A DNA stretch of 64,000 bases from Winogradskya consettensis (GCF_018332715.1 NZ_BOQP01000034.1:124001-188000); one strand, 5' to 3'; shown: positions 38,090 to 45,975, counted from the first letter of the stretch. The notes: generated from the sequence alone by a model not told the origin. Numbers and translations: made by a program.

Positions 38090-38653
38090 TCAGTAGCTCG
38101 AGGTGCCGCCGGAGTTGATCGCGAACACCACGGCCACCACGTAGAACGCACAGATCAGCAAGTAGACGCTGGTGAAGATGTAACCCAGCCACAGCCCCGC
38201 CGTCGCCAGCCCGTCACCGGACTCGTGGGTCTGCCGGATCTGCTTCTTCGCCACGTGACCCATCACGATCGCCGCCGGCGCGAACACAAAGGCGAACACC
38301 AGACTCAGGATCGCCATCGTGTTGGTCGGCGCCGCGGCCTGGTAACCCGGCTGTGCGTACGGTTGCCCGTAGCCCGGCTGTCCATAGCCCGGCTGCCCGT
38401 AAGGCTGGCCGCTCGTCGGCGCGCCGTAAGGCGACTGGCCGTAAGGGTCACTAGCCGGTCCCCCGCTGGCCGGAGCCCCGTACGGCGGTGGCTGCTGCCC
38501 GTACGAAGGCTGCCCACTCGCCGGCGCCCCACTCTGCGGAGCACCGTACGGGTCCTGCGTGTACGGCGTCGTCGGGTCAAACGACGGCTGCTGCCCGTAA
38601 GGCTGCTGGGGCTGATATGGGTCCTGCGAACCACCCGATGGCGGGTATGTCAT
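38090..38653 (-). CDS. DUF4190 membrane protein with Gln/Pro/Tyr-rich head
   Basis: The 187-residue protein begins MTYPPSGGSQDPYQPQQPYG. Its disordered head has PYGAP, QPSYGQ and GQPGYGQP repeats. The DUF4190 domain has two helices (MAILSLVFAFVFAPAAIVMG, then HVAKKQIRQTHESGDGLATA, then GLWLGYIFTSVYLLICAFYV). It is a paralogue of the protein at 35970-36608. ATG 38653 has AAGGAGG upstream. These proteins are common in actinobacteria but have no defined role. Confidence 0.82.
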   Translation of the reverse strand: MTYPPSGGSQDPYQPQQPYGQQPSFDPTTPYTQDPYGAPQSGAPASGQPSYGQQPPPYGAPASGGPASDPYGQSPYGAPTSGQPYGQPGYGQPGYGQPYAQPGYQAAAPTNTMAILSLVFAFVFAPAAIVMGHVAKKQIRQTHESGDGLATAGLWLGYIFTSVYLLICAFYVVAVVFAINSGGTSSY

Positions 38654-39047
38654 CTCAAGGTCCTCCTCGTTCACCCGGCACCGTACTAGCCGGGAAGAAA
38701 ATAGGGGCACCCCGATACAGCGTGTCTAGCCACCCCATCGCACGTCACGCCGCCTGGAACAGCCCCAACACCCAGCCCGCCCGTCCCCCCGAAGAGCACG
38801 ACCCGAACCGCTGGATTCCCCCGAACGGATTCATAGTCGCGGATCAGGACAACCTCCATCCACCCCCAGCCGTCCCCAGAAGATCCCAAGTCCATCACAA
38901 CGATCAAATCAACCGCCCAAAACCCACTCAACCCCCATATTCCGTCACCGGCGTCTCCCCGCATCCCGCCCCCCGTCCACGGGCCCGGACCTGCCAAAAC
39001 TGCCCGCCCGCACCGAGAGACCTGCCCACGCCGCTCCGACCGCCAAC

Positions 39048-39125
39048 GCCGCCCCAACCGCCAAGCGCCGCCCCGACCGCCAAGCGCCGCCCCGACCGCC
39101 AAGCGCCGCCCCGAGTGCCAGCGCC
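39048..39125. repeat. 19-bp tandem repeat, about four copies
   Basis: Contiguous copies of GCCGCCCCGACCGCCAAGC with a few substitutions at the edges. The unit length is not divisible by three. Confidence 0.85.
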
Positions 39126-39278
39126 GCCACCAAGCTCGGCAAGTCTGAGTTCGCCTCCCGGCGGCGACCTGAGCTGGGCCCGGCTCGAAATCAAGGGTGG
39201 CCCAGAACCCGCCGGATCACGCTCCAGCCCTTCCGCGCCAGGAACCGGACATGGCCCAAAGCTGAACGCGGCCCCGCG

Positions 39279-39346
39279 CTGGGGTAGGCCCGAAGCTGGG
39301 GTAGGCCCGAAGCTGGGGTAAGCCCGAAGCTGGGGTAAGCCGAAAG
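39279..39346. repeat. 17-bp tandem repeat, four copies
   Basis: Units start at 39279, 39296, 39313 and 39330. The unit is GCTGGGGTAGGCCCGAA, with one to three changes in the last two copies. The unit length is not divisible by three, so it is not a coding repeat. Confidence 0.9.
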
Positions 39347-39997
39347 CTGAAACCCCGTCCAAAGCTGGAGTAGGCCTCGGGCCTGAAGTCCGGTCTAAAG
39401 CAGGAGTAGGCAGGGGGCTTGAAGCCCGGCCCGGAGCTGGAGTAGGCCCGGGGCCTCAGGTTCAGCCCAAAGCTGTGATCGGCCCGGGCCCGGAGTTTGG
39501 GCCCAAGCCGTGGTTGTTCCACGGCTGGGATTAGCCCCAAGCTGGACGCAGATCTGGTCAAAACGTGGCGCAGGGTCGGACCTGGACCGACTTCGGCCGT
39601 CGTCCTCTAACCGAGCCCACCACTGCCGGTTCCAGCCCGCTCCGGTCTGGCCCACCCGGTCCGCCCAGGCCTATTACGCCGCGCCCAACCTGCCTGGTCT
39701 GGCCGCCCTGGTCTGGCCGCACGGGTCTGGCCCGCCTTGCGCTGGCCTTGCCTGGTCTGGTCCACGCCGGATCTTGCCCTGCAGACCAAAACGGATGACG
39801 AAGTCCGATTCATCAGCCCGTCAGGCGCCAAAGCACTCGCGGACCACCGCCCGACGGATACCTCCCATCACCCGGCCCCGCGCAACGGCGAGTAAGCACG
39901 GCTCAGGGTGGACGGCCGAGGGGCCGAGGGCTGAGAGCAGCGCGGAGAGCGAGGGCTGACGGCGAGGGCAAGCCGGTCCCGCGGCCAAGAGCGAGCG

Positions 39998-40408
39998 TCA
40001 GGGCAGTTTCGACAGGTTGGCTACTGCTCGTTCGACGGCCAGGCAGCGGTCTTCGACGTAGTCCAGGCCGGCTTCTGTTGCGAGGCGGCGGCCTTCGGGG
40101 GAGGTGATGCCGGATTGGAGCCAGATGGCTGGGGCGGCCTTGGTGGCGATGGCTTGGCGGATTACCTCCAGGGCGTCGGCGGAGGGGCGGAAGATGTTGA
40201 CGAGGTCGACTGGTTCGGGGAGGTCGGCGAGGGTGGGGACTGTTTTGAGGCCGTAGATCTCGTCGGTGAACGGGTTGACCGGGATGATTTTCCAGCCGTG
40301 GCGCAGCATTTGGAATGGGACGGTGTGGGCGGGCTTGGCGGGGTTGCCGGAGGCTCCGACAACGGCGATGACCTGGGATTCTGCGAGGATTTGCGTTGTT
40401 GTTCGCAT
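39998..40408 (-). CDS. CoA-binding (Rossmann) domain protein, YccU-like
   Basis: The 136-residue protein is a single CoA-binding domain with VIAVVGASGNPAKPAHTVPF, IIPVNPFTDEIYGLKTVPTL and AIWLQSGITSPEGRRLATEA, and ends DRCLAVERAVANL. It resembles the N-terminal domain of succinyl-CoA synthetase alpha and of acetyl-CoA synthetases but has no catalytic partner domain. It may sense or bind CoA or acyl-CoA. A DnaA-box-like 9-mer lies 51 bases upstream. Confidence 0.87.
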   Translation of the reverse strand: MRTTTQILAESQVIAVVGASGNPAKPAHTVPFQMLRHGWKIIPVNPFTDEIYGLKTVPTLADLPEPVDLVNIFRPSADALEVIRQAIATKAAPAIWLQSGITSPEGRRLATEAGLDYVEDRCLAVERAVANLSKLP

Positions 40409-40458
40409 GGGTCGACTTTATCGATGCCGGGGGCGTTGGCCAGGCCAAGTTTGCTGGC

Positions 40459-40467
40459 TGTGGATAA
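40459..40467 (-). promoter_or_regulatory. DnaA-box-like 9-mer
   Basis: TGTGGATAA (reverse complement of TTATCCACA) lies in the 77-base gap between the radical SAM gene and the CoA-binding gene. A near match, GGGGATAAG, follows eight bases later. It differs in arrangement from the paired elements at 3916 and 52548. Confidence 0.4.
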
Positions 40468-40485
40468 CCCTGGGGATAAGTCGTT

Positions 40486-42417
40486 CTAGAGCAGCGTGAG
40501 CTGTTCGGTGTCGGAGCGGGCCGGGGTGGTGGGGGAGGCCTGGCGGGCTTCGCCGGGGGTGGCTCGGTGCAGGTTGTGGCGGCGGGCGGCCAGGCGGACG
40601 CGGGCGCCGATTTCGTTCTGGTAGGTCTGCGGCAGGTAGGAGCCGTCGCGGTAGAGGTCGCGGTAGCGCGGGGCCAGGGCGGGGTGTTCGCGGGTGAGCC
40701 AGGCGGCGTACCACTCGCGGGCGCCGGGGCGCAGGTGGAGGGCGAGCGCGGTTACGCCGGATGCGCCCGCGGCGGCGATCGCGGCGACGGTTTCTTCGAT
40801 GGATTCGTCCGTGTCGGTGAGGCCCGGGAGGATCGGTGCCATCAGGACGGTGACCGCGAAGCCCGCGTCGGTGAGGCGCCGCACCGCGTCGAGGCGGCGT
40901 CGGGGGCTCGGGGTGCCTGATTCGACGGCGCGCCACATGGCCTCGTCGAGGAAGCCGACGGAGAAGGACAGGCCGACGTCGGTGACGGTAGCGGCCTGTC
41001 GGAGCAGCTCGAGGTCGCGCAGGATGAGCGTGCCCTTGGTGAGGATCGAGAACGGGTTGGCGTGGTCGCGCAGTGCCGTCAGGATCTCCGGCATCAGGCG
41101 GTAACGGCCCTCGGCGCGCTGGTAGACGTCGACGTTGGTGCCCATCGCGACCGGGCTGCCCGTCCAGTGTGGGGAGGACAGCTCGCGGCGGACGAGTTCA
41201 CCGGCGTTGACCTTGACGATGACCTTGGAGTCGAAGTCGTGGCCGGCGTCGAGGTCGAGGTAGGTGTGGGTGTTGCGGGCGAAGCAGTTGTGGCTGACGA
41301 CTCCGTCGGCGATGAAGTCGCCGGTGCCCGTGGTGATGTCGTAGAGCGGCAGGGTCAGGCCGAGCTCCTCGATGTCGGCCACGGTCAGCTGGGGGTCGCT
41401 GCGGACCCCGACCCCGGAGGCGTCGAGCGGCGCCTCGACGGTCCCGGTGAGGTGGCGGAACCGGAGCGCGGCCCACAGGTCGCGGGTGATCTCCACCGAG
41501 CCGACACCGCCGAGCTGGGGGTGCGGCGGGCGGCGGCTGGGCAGGCCGAGGTAGGTCAGCGCCTCGGTGACCCGGGAGAGGAAGCCCTGGTCCCGGCTGG
41601 TGAAGACGATCGCGAGGCGGTCCGCGACACCGGTCGCGCCGAAGGCCCCCGCCAGGAAGCCTCTGTACCACCCGCTGGTCGGCATCTCCGGCCAGCGGAG
41701 TGCCTCGTGCATCGGGACGTCCTCGAGGTAACCGTCGGCGCGGATCCAGGCGTCGCCCTCGCGCGGGCTGGCCGTGAGCGGGGCGCCGGCGTCGCCGCGG
41801 ATCAGGCCGCACAGGTAGCCGGCCTGGTAGTCGGGTGACTCCTTGGGCGGGTCGGCGAAGTGCCCGACGCCGGACATGCGGTCGCCGACGGCCAGGGCGG
41901 GCAGGTGCGGCTCGGCGGGGCTGACGTGCCGCCACCCGCGGTCGGTCAGGAAACGGTGGTCACCGCTGGCCACGAGCCGGGTGCCGTCGGCGAGCGTGAC
42001 CCGGAAGGCCGGCTTCGACGTGCTCCAGTGGTCGAGCACCGTCGTTGTCTCGTACCTCCGGTGGGGGCCGGCGCCGGTCGTGCCGAGCACCGCGTCACCC
42101 ACCTGGAGCTGCGACAGCGGCCGCGTGGATCCGTCGGCCAGGAGAATAGGGGTATCGCCGCCGAGGCAGTAGGAGCAGGCGTGCGAGCAGCCACGGTAGG
42201 GATTGATCGTGTATTGGAACGGCACGCGGGAGGCGCCCGGGACCCGGTTGATGATTGATCTGGCCCGGATCTCGTAGAACGTCATGCCGCTGAAGCCGGG
42301 TGTGTCGAACGTGCGGACGACCGCTCCGGGCAGCGCCAGCGGCAGGGGTGAGGCCACCGGCGCTGCGTCCAGGAGCGAGGCGTCGTCGGTCCGTGCCGAC
42401 AGGTGAGACCATCGCAT
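40486..42417 (-). CDS. Rv2578c-family radical SAM protein containing an intein
   Basis: The 643-residue precursor begins MRWSHLSARTDD, as mycobacterial Rv2578c does. Before the intein comes YTINPYRGCSHACSY. After it comes CFARNTHTYLDLDAGHDFD, so splicing gives GCSHACSYCFAR with the Cx3Cx2C iron-sulfur motif. The rest of the TIM barrel has GTNVDVYQRAEGRYRLMPEI and FSILTKGTLILRDLELLRQA. The spliced enzyme would have 349 residues and is related to SplB-like, DNA-repair-associated radical SAM proteins; its substrate is unknown. ATG 42417 sits nine bases from a perfect SOS box. The C-terminus ends EQLTLL. Confidence 0.92.
   Translation of the reverse strand: MRWSHLSARTDDASLLDAAPVASPLPLALPGAVVRTFDTPGFSGMTFYEIRARSIINRVPGASRVPFQYTINPYRGCSHACSYCLGGDTPILLADGSTRPLSQLQVGDAVLGTTGAGPHRRYETTTVLDHWSTSKPAFRVTLADGTRLVASGDHRFLTDRGWRHVSPAEPHLPALAVGDRMSGVGHFADPPKESPDYQAGYLCGLIRGDAGAPLTASPREGDAWIRADGYLEDVPMHEALRWPEMPTSGWYRGFLAGAFGATGVADRLAIVFTSRDQGFLSRVTEALTYLGLPSRRPPHPQLGGVGSVEITRDLWAALRFRHLTGTVEAPLDASGVGVRSDPQLTVADIEELGLTLPLYDITTGTGDFIADGVVSHNCFARNTHTYLDLDAGHDFDSKVIVKVNAGELVRRELSSPHWTGSPVAMGTNVDVYQRAEGRYRLMPEILTALRDHANPFSILTKGTLILRDLELLRQAATVTDVGLSFSVGFLDEAMWRAVESGTPSPRRRLDAVRRLTDAGFAVTVLMAPILPGLTDTDESIEETVAAIAAAGASGVTALALHLRPGAREWYAAWLTREHPALAPRYRDLYRDGSYLPQTYQNEIGARVRLAARRHNLHRATPGEARQASPTTPARSDTEQLTLL
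41287..42168 (-). mobile_element. Intein (294 residues) with LAGLIDADG-type endonuclease region
   Basis: The intein starts with Cys1 in CLGGDTPILLADGSTRPLSQ and ends with the block F/G sequence YDITTGTGDFIADGVVSHN, followed by Cys+1. Splicing-domain block B includes LVASGDHRFLTDRGW. Two LAGLIDADG-like helices are visible: GYLCGLIRGDAG keeps its acidic residue, whereas RGFLAGAFGATG lacks one, so the homing endonuclease is probably inactive or weakened. The splice residues Cys1, penultimate His, terminal Asn and Cys+1 are all present, so protein splicing should work. Confidence 0.9.
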
Positions 42418-42426
42418 AGCCAAGAT

Positions 42427-42442
42427 TCGAACACATGTTCGA
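42427..42442 (-). promoter_or_regulatory. SOS box (LexA operator)
   Basis: TCGAAC ACAT GTTCGA is a perfect palindrome that matches the mycobacterial/actinobacterial LexA-box consensus at every fixed base. It lies nine bases before the ATG of the radical SAM gene, close to or on its promoter. In M. tuberculosis the homologue Rv2578c is, to my knowledge, a DNA-damage-induced LexA-regulon gene. Confidence 0.85.
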
Positions 42443-42475
42443 CACGGCTGTCCACCCGTTCCCACGAAAGAAAAA

Positions 42476-42514
42476 GACCGCGCCGCGAACCTCTGGGAGG
42501 TCCGCGGCGCGGTC
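42476..42514 (-). terminator. Rho-independent terminator of thioredoxin gene
   Basis: A long stem GACCGCGCCGCG / CGCGGCGCGGTC is extended by ACCTC/GAGGT. On the minus strand a T-rich run (TCTTTTTCTTTC) follows. It lies 16 bases after the trx stop and upstream of the SOS-controlled gene, insulating it. Confidence 0.88.
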
Positions 42515-42529
42515 GGGTGAAGCGGGTGC

Positions 42530-42922
42530 TCAGCTGTGCGCGTGCTCCGCCTTGGCGTCGCCGTGCTCGTGCTCGGCGATCTTCTGCTTGACCTCGTCCA
42601 TGTCGAGCTTCTCGACCTGCTCGATCAGCGACTCGAGCGCCGACTCGGGGAGGGCGCCGGGCTGCGAGAAGACGAGAACGCCGTCGCGGACAGCCATGAT
42701 CGTCGGGATGGAGCTGATGCCGAACTTCGCGGCGAGCTCCTGCTGGGCCTCGGTGTCGACCTTGCCGAAGGTGATTTCGGTGTGCTTCTCCGAGGAGCGC
42801 TCGTAGGTGGGAGCGAAGCGCACACACGGCCCGCACCAGCTTGCCCAGAAGTCGACAAGCACGATGCCGTCCTTGCCGGTCACCTCGTCGAAGTTCTCTG
42901 TGGTCAGCGCAACGGTCGCCAT
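42530..42922 (-). CDS. Thioredoxin
   Basis: The 130-residue protein has the redox site FWASWCGPCVRFAP and the cis-Pro loop GISSIPTIMAVRDG of thioredoxins. It reduces protein disulfides in the cytoplasm. A 20-residue charged tail (KQKIAEHEHGDAKAEHAHS) after the fold is His/Glu-rich and could bind metal. ATG 42922 begins MATVALTTENFDEVTG and has GGAGAG upstream; longer in-frame starts extend into promoter sequence. It is followed by a strong terminator. Confidence 0.93.
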   Translation of the reverse strand: MATVALTTENFDEVTGKDGIVLVDFWASWCGPCVRFAPTYERSSEKHTEITFGKVDTEAQQELAAKFGISSIPTIMAVRDGVLVFSQPGALPESALESLIEQVEKLDMDEVKQKIAEHEHGDAKAEHAHS

Positions 42923-43169
42923 GATCTCTCCGTCCACGGGAATTGGCTTACGTGCTGGTAAACCCGTCTTCCGCCTCGATGATTCCCGCCGCGGGGCCTC
43001 GTGACACGTGGCCTGCGGCACCTTTCGAGGCTGCATCGGCGTCCCATGGTAACCGAAAGTGAGGACGCCGCTCTCGGATGTCACGAGAAAGCGGATTCAT
43101 GGATCTTGCGTTCATCGCAGGTGAAAAACCTCTTGATCTATCGCATCGCTAATAGGCAACAAAGTTAAT

Positions 43170-43185
43170 TGTGACTCGGGTCACC
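43170..43185 (+). promoter_or_regulatory. Candidate Crp/cAMP-receptor-type operator
   Basis: TGTGA CTCGGG TCACC matches the TGTGA-N6-TCACA consensus in nine of ten bases. It lies in a locally AT-richer stretch (about 43090-43240) of the divergent region between trx and the TrmH-type gene. Regulation is inferred from motif only. Confidence 0.4.
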
Positions 43186-43325
43186 CTTCAAAGCCCTTCA
43201 CATGTGTACGCAGGGTGAGGCAAAATTTCCCGCATCAGAGCGTGGGCGGCGGGTGCCGGGGAGGGCCCCGCCGTTCATTGCGTCTGGGTACGGGTGAGCG
43301 GCGGCAGCGACTAGCCTCAGCGGCC

Positions 43326-43979
43326 ATGATTCCCGATCAGCTGCCCGCCTCCGATGAGCCGGCCCATGCACAGGATGTGGGCGTCGGCCCCTGGGTGGGA
43401 CCCCTGCCGACCGGAGCGCACTTCGACCCCGAGCTCCTCGTCGAAGGTGATCGGCGCAACGTCGTCGACCGGTATCGCTACTGGAGACGCGAGGCCGTGG
43501 TGGCCGACCTCGATCAGCGCCGGCACACCTTCCATGTCGCGATCGAGAACTGGCAGCACGACTTCAACATCGGCACGGTTGTCCGCAACGCCAACGCCTT
43601 CCTCGCTGCTGAGGTTCACATCGTCGGCCTGCGCCGCTGGAATCGCCGTGGCGCGATGGTCACCGATCGTTACCAGCATGTCCGGCATCACCCCACGATC
43701 GACGACTTCACGGGCTGGGCCGCCACGGCCGATCTGCCGATCATCGGAATCGACAATCTTCCCGGGTCGCGCCCGATGGAGACGGTCACCCTTCCGCGTG
43801 AATGCGTGCTGATTTTCGGCCAGGAGGGTCCCGGGCTCTCCGATGCGGCGCGCGCCGCCTGCAGTGAGCTCTTCTCCATCGCTCAGTACGGGTCCACGCG
43901 ATCGATCAACGCCGGGGTGGCCAGCGGCATCGCCATGCATTCATGGGTACGCGCACACGCCGGTCCCCCGCCTGACTGA
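43326..43979 (+). CDS. SpoU/TrmH-family RNA 2'-O-methyltransferase
   Basis: The 217-residue protein has the three SPOUT knot motifs: FNIGTVVRNANAFLAAEVHI, ECVLIFGQEGPGLSDAA and IAQYGSTRSINAGVASGIAM. It should methylate a ribose 2'-OH in tRNA or rRNA using SAM; the exact nucleotide is not predictable. ATG 43326 was chosen at IPDQLPASDEPAHAQ. Its promoter region carries the Crp-like site. Confidence 0.88.
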   Translation: MIPDQLPASDEPAHAQDVGVGPWVGPLPTGAHFDPELLVEGDRRNVVDRYRYWRREAVVADLDQRRHTFHVAIENWQHDFNIGTVVRNANAFLAAEVHIVGLRRWNRRGAMVTDRYQHVRHHPTIDDFTGWAATADLPIIGIDNLPGSRPMETVTLPRECVLIFGQEGPGLSDAARAACSELFSIAQYGSTRSINAGVASGIAMHSWVRAHAGPPPD

Positions 43980-44087
43980 AGCGAAAGCCCGACTGAGGCG
44001 AAAGGCCCGGCTGATTCGGAAAGGTCGAACTGCCCGGGTTCTGGCGATTCGCTTGACGCACGCCGTCGTGACCCCCACCGTTGAGGG

Positions 44088-44759
44088 GTGGGTGTCACAG
44101 TGAGTTGCCCCCGTTGTGCCGCGCAGGTCCGGCCGCCGGACCTGATGCACAGCGATTGGCGTTGCGACAACTGTGGCGACGTCTATCCCTTCCACGTCGC
44201 CGAGCACATCAGCTCCGAGATCATCGACAGCGTCGTGCGGCAGCCCTCGGCCGAGCGCCGGGTGCCGCTCTGGTGTCCGTGGCCGCTCCCGCCCGGGTGG
44301 ATGGTGACCGGCGTGGGCTGGGCGGGTGACGAGCGTTCGGGCGTACGGGCGACCGCGCTGTCCTGCAGCGGCCCGGACCCGCTCGGTGGTGGTCCTGCCG
44401 ACCTCGTCCTCATCGCCGAGCAGCCCGGGGTCGGCCTGGGCACCCGCTTCGCCGGCATTCCGGGCATCGATCCGGGTTACCTGATCGCGGAGGCGCTCAG
44501 CGACCCGTCCCAGCACTGTGGTCCACATGCCAAGATCAAGGCAGGTGGACATCCCACTCCATTGTGGTGCGTAAAGGCCCCTGAGGACCGCAGCGCCTAT
44601 GTGAGTGAAGCCAAAGGAATGTGGCTCTATGCGGTAGCGTGGCCGGCAAGCGCGGGATACTTCCTCGCCGAACATGTCGTGCTTCACGACCTGTCCGTTG
44701 AGGTGGTTCCCGAGCTCGTGTACGGGGCGCCATCTCCGTACCTGCATGGTCGTGCCTGA
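44088..44759 (+). CDS. Zinc-ribbon conserved actinobacterial protein (DUF6758-like)
   Basis: The 223-residue protein begins VTVSCPRCAAQVRPPDLMHS and continues WRCDNCGDVYPFH, a four-cysteine zinc ribbon. The larger rest includes PPGWMVTGVGWAGDERSGVR, ADLVLIAEQPGVGLGTRFAG and EAKGMWLYAVAWPASAGYFL. It matches my memory of the DUF6758 family, which has no known function. The start is GTG 44088 with TTGAGGGG upstream. It lies just before the small membrane protein and PH-domain genes in the same direction. Confidence 0.68.
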   Translation: MGVTVSCPRCAAQVRPPDLMHSDWRCDNCGDVYPFHVAEHISSEIIDSVVRQPSAERRVPLWCPWPLPPGWMVTGVGWAGDERSGVRATALSCSGPDPLGGGPADLVLIAEQPGVGLGTRFAGIPGIDPGYLIAEALSDPSQHCGPHAKIKAGGHPTPLWCVKAPEDRSAYVSEAKGMWLYAVAWPASAGYFLAEHVVLHDLSVEVVPELVYGAPSPYLHGRA

Positions 44760-44885
44760 TCGAGGCTGCGTGACCTGCGGGAACGGTATCGGCTTTTCGG
44801 GCACTAAGTTCACACAGCGCAGCGAAAATGATACCGTGAGTGTTGACGGCGTCGACCGTACCCGCAACGGAGGAGCAGGCCCGCC

Positions 44886-45044
44886 ATGATCAAGAAGGTA
44901 CTCACCTGGCTTGGCATCGCATTCTTGATCTTCTTCATTGCGTTCAACCCGAACTCGGCCGCGGCCGTGTTCTCGTCGCTCGGTTCCACCATCGGCGACA
45001 TAGCTCGCGGATTCGGAACCTTCTTCACCAACCTCGTCGCTTAA
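44886..45044 (+). CDS. Small single-helix membrane protein (52 residues)
   Basis: The short gene encodes MIKKVLTWLGIAFLIFFIAF followed by NPNSAAAVFSSLGSTIGDIA and a short amphipathic tail (RGFGTFFTNLVA). It has one N-terminal membrane helix. GGAGGAG lies at good spacing before the ATG. It is nine bases upstream of the PH-domain gene, so the two are probably co-transcribed. The function is unknown, but the pairing looks conserved. Confidence 0.78.
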   Translation: MIKKVLTWLGIAFLIFFIAFNPNSAAAVFSSLGSTIGDIARGFGTFFTNLVA

Positions 45045-45053
45045 CATCTGCGT

Positions 45054-45932
45054 ATGGGTCCTGGTGAGCCGCGACAGCCTGAGGGTGAGGGTGCGCGCCG
45101 CCCTCGGGACGACGATGAGTACTTCGGCCACAACGATCCCGTAGTCAGGGACGATGGTCCGGAGTACGCACGAGGCACGGCGCAGGCCGACGGTCCGGCT
45201 TATTCGGACAGTACGGCCTACGCCCCGAGTGCCGGCTATGCCGACGACTACGAGACTCGTGAGCAGCCTCGCTACCGCGATGAGCCGCTCGAGTACGAGG
45301 CGCCGGTCTTCACCGAGGACGAGCTCAAGGGGCTCGGCGGTGACGGTTCGGGTGTCCCGGGTGGACCACGGCGCGTGCTTCCGCTGGAGGACGAGCCGAC
45401 CACTCTGGTCTCGCGATACCTCTTCCCGACCGAGCGTTACCGGGGCGAGTGGAAGCGGCACTGGATCCATCTGTCCACGCCGCTCGCGGTCGGTATCGGC
45501 GCCACTGTGGTGCTCGGCTATCTCGCGGGCTTCCTCACCCAGCAGAGCATCGACGGCCTCGTCACGGCCGCGGTGCTGGTCTGGCTCGGGGTGATGGGCT
45601 GGGTCGCGTGGAAGGTCGGCGACTGGTACTTCGATCGGTTCATTCTGACCAACAAACGGGTGATGGTCGTCAACGGCATCGTCACCCGAAAGGTCGCGAT
45701 GATGCCGCTGCTGCGGGTCACCGACATGAAGTACGAGCAGTCCGCGCTCGGCCGCATGCTGAGCTACGGCACGTTCGTCCTCGAGTCGGCCGGTCAGGAC
45801 CAGGCCCTGCGTGAGGTCAAGCACCTGCCCAACCCCAACGAGTTGTACCTGCGCGTCGTCGAGGAGATGTATGAGCCTCAGGCGGTCGAGGCGCGACTCG
45901 GCAAGGATGGTGACGGGGGCGACGACGCCTGA
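45054..45932 (+). CDS. Bacterial PH-domain (bPH2) membrane protein
   Basis: The 292-residue protein has an acidic disordered head of about 110 residues. Two membrane helices follow (STPLAVGIGATVVLGYLAGF and LVTAAVLVWLGVMGWVAWKV), then a bPH2/DUF304 domain (FILTNKRVMVVNGIVTRKVA, MMPLLRVTDMKYEQSALGRM, YGTFVLESAGQDQALREVKH). Such domains are of unknown ligand but sit on the membrane face. It is preceded at nine bases by the 52-residue membrane protein. Confidence 0.85.
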   Translation: MGPGEPRQPEGEGARRPRDDDEYFGHNDPVVRDDGPEYARGTAQADGPAYSDSTAYAPSAGYADDYETREQPRYRDEPLEYEAPVFTEDELKGLGGDGSGVPGGPRRVLPLEDEPTTLVSRYLFPTERYRGEWKRHWIHLSTPLAVGIGATVVLGYLAGFLTQQSIDGLVTAAVLVWLGVMGWVAWKVGDWYFDRFILTNKRVMVVNGIVTRKVAMMPLLRVTDMKYEQSALGRMLSYGTFVLESAGQDQALREVKHLPNPNELYLRVVEEMYEPQAVEARLGKDGDGGDDA

Positions 45933-45975
45933 CGTCCGTACGTGGTTCTTTGCGAGCAACCGGTAGCTTTTTCGA

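Larger units (their letters stand above)
38654..39997. other. Gene-free region of about 1.3 kb with several tandem-repeat families
   Basis: No convincing gene is present. Open frames on both strands are repeat-derived and lack ribosome-binding sites. The region contains a 19-bp array (about 39048-39125), a 17-bp array (39279-39346), and a longer degenerate array (about 39360-39500) with words AAAGCTGGAGTAGGC and GGCCCGGAGCTGGAGTAGGC. A GGTCTGGCC-rich segment lies at about 39640-39770. Confidence 0.65.
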
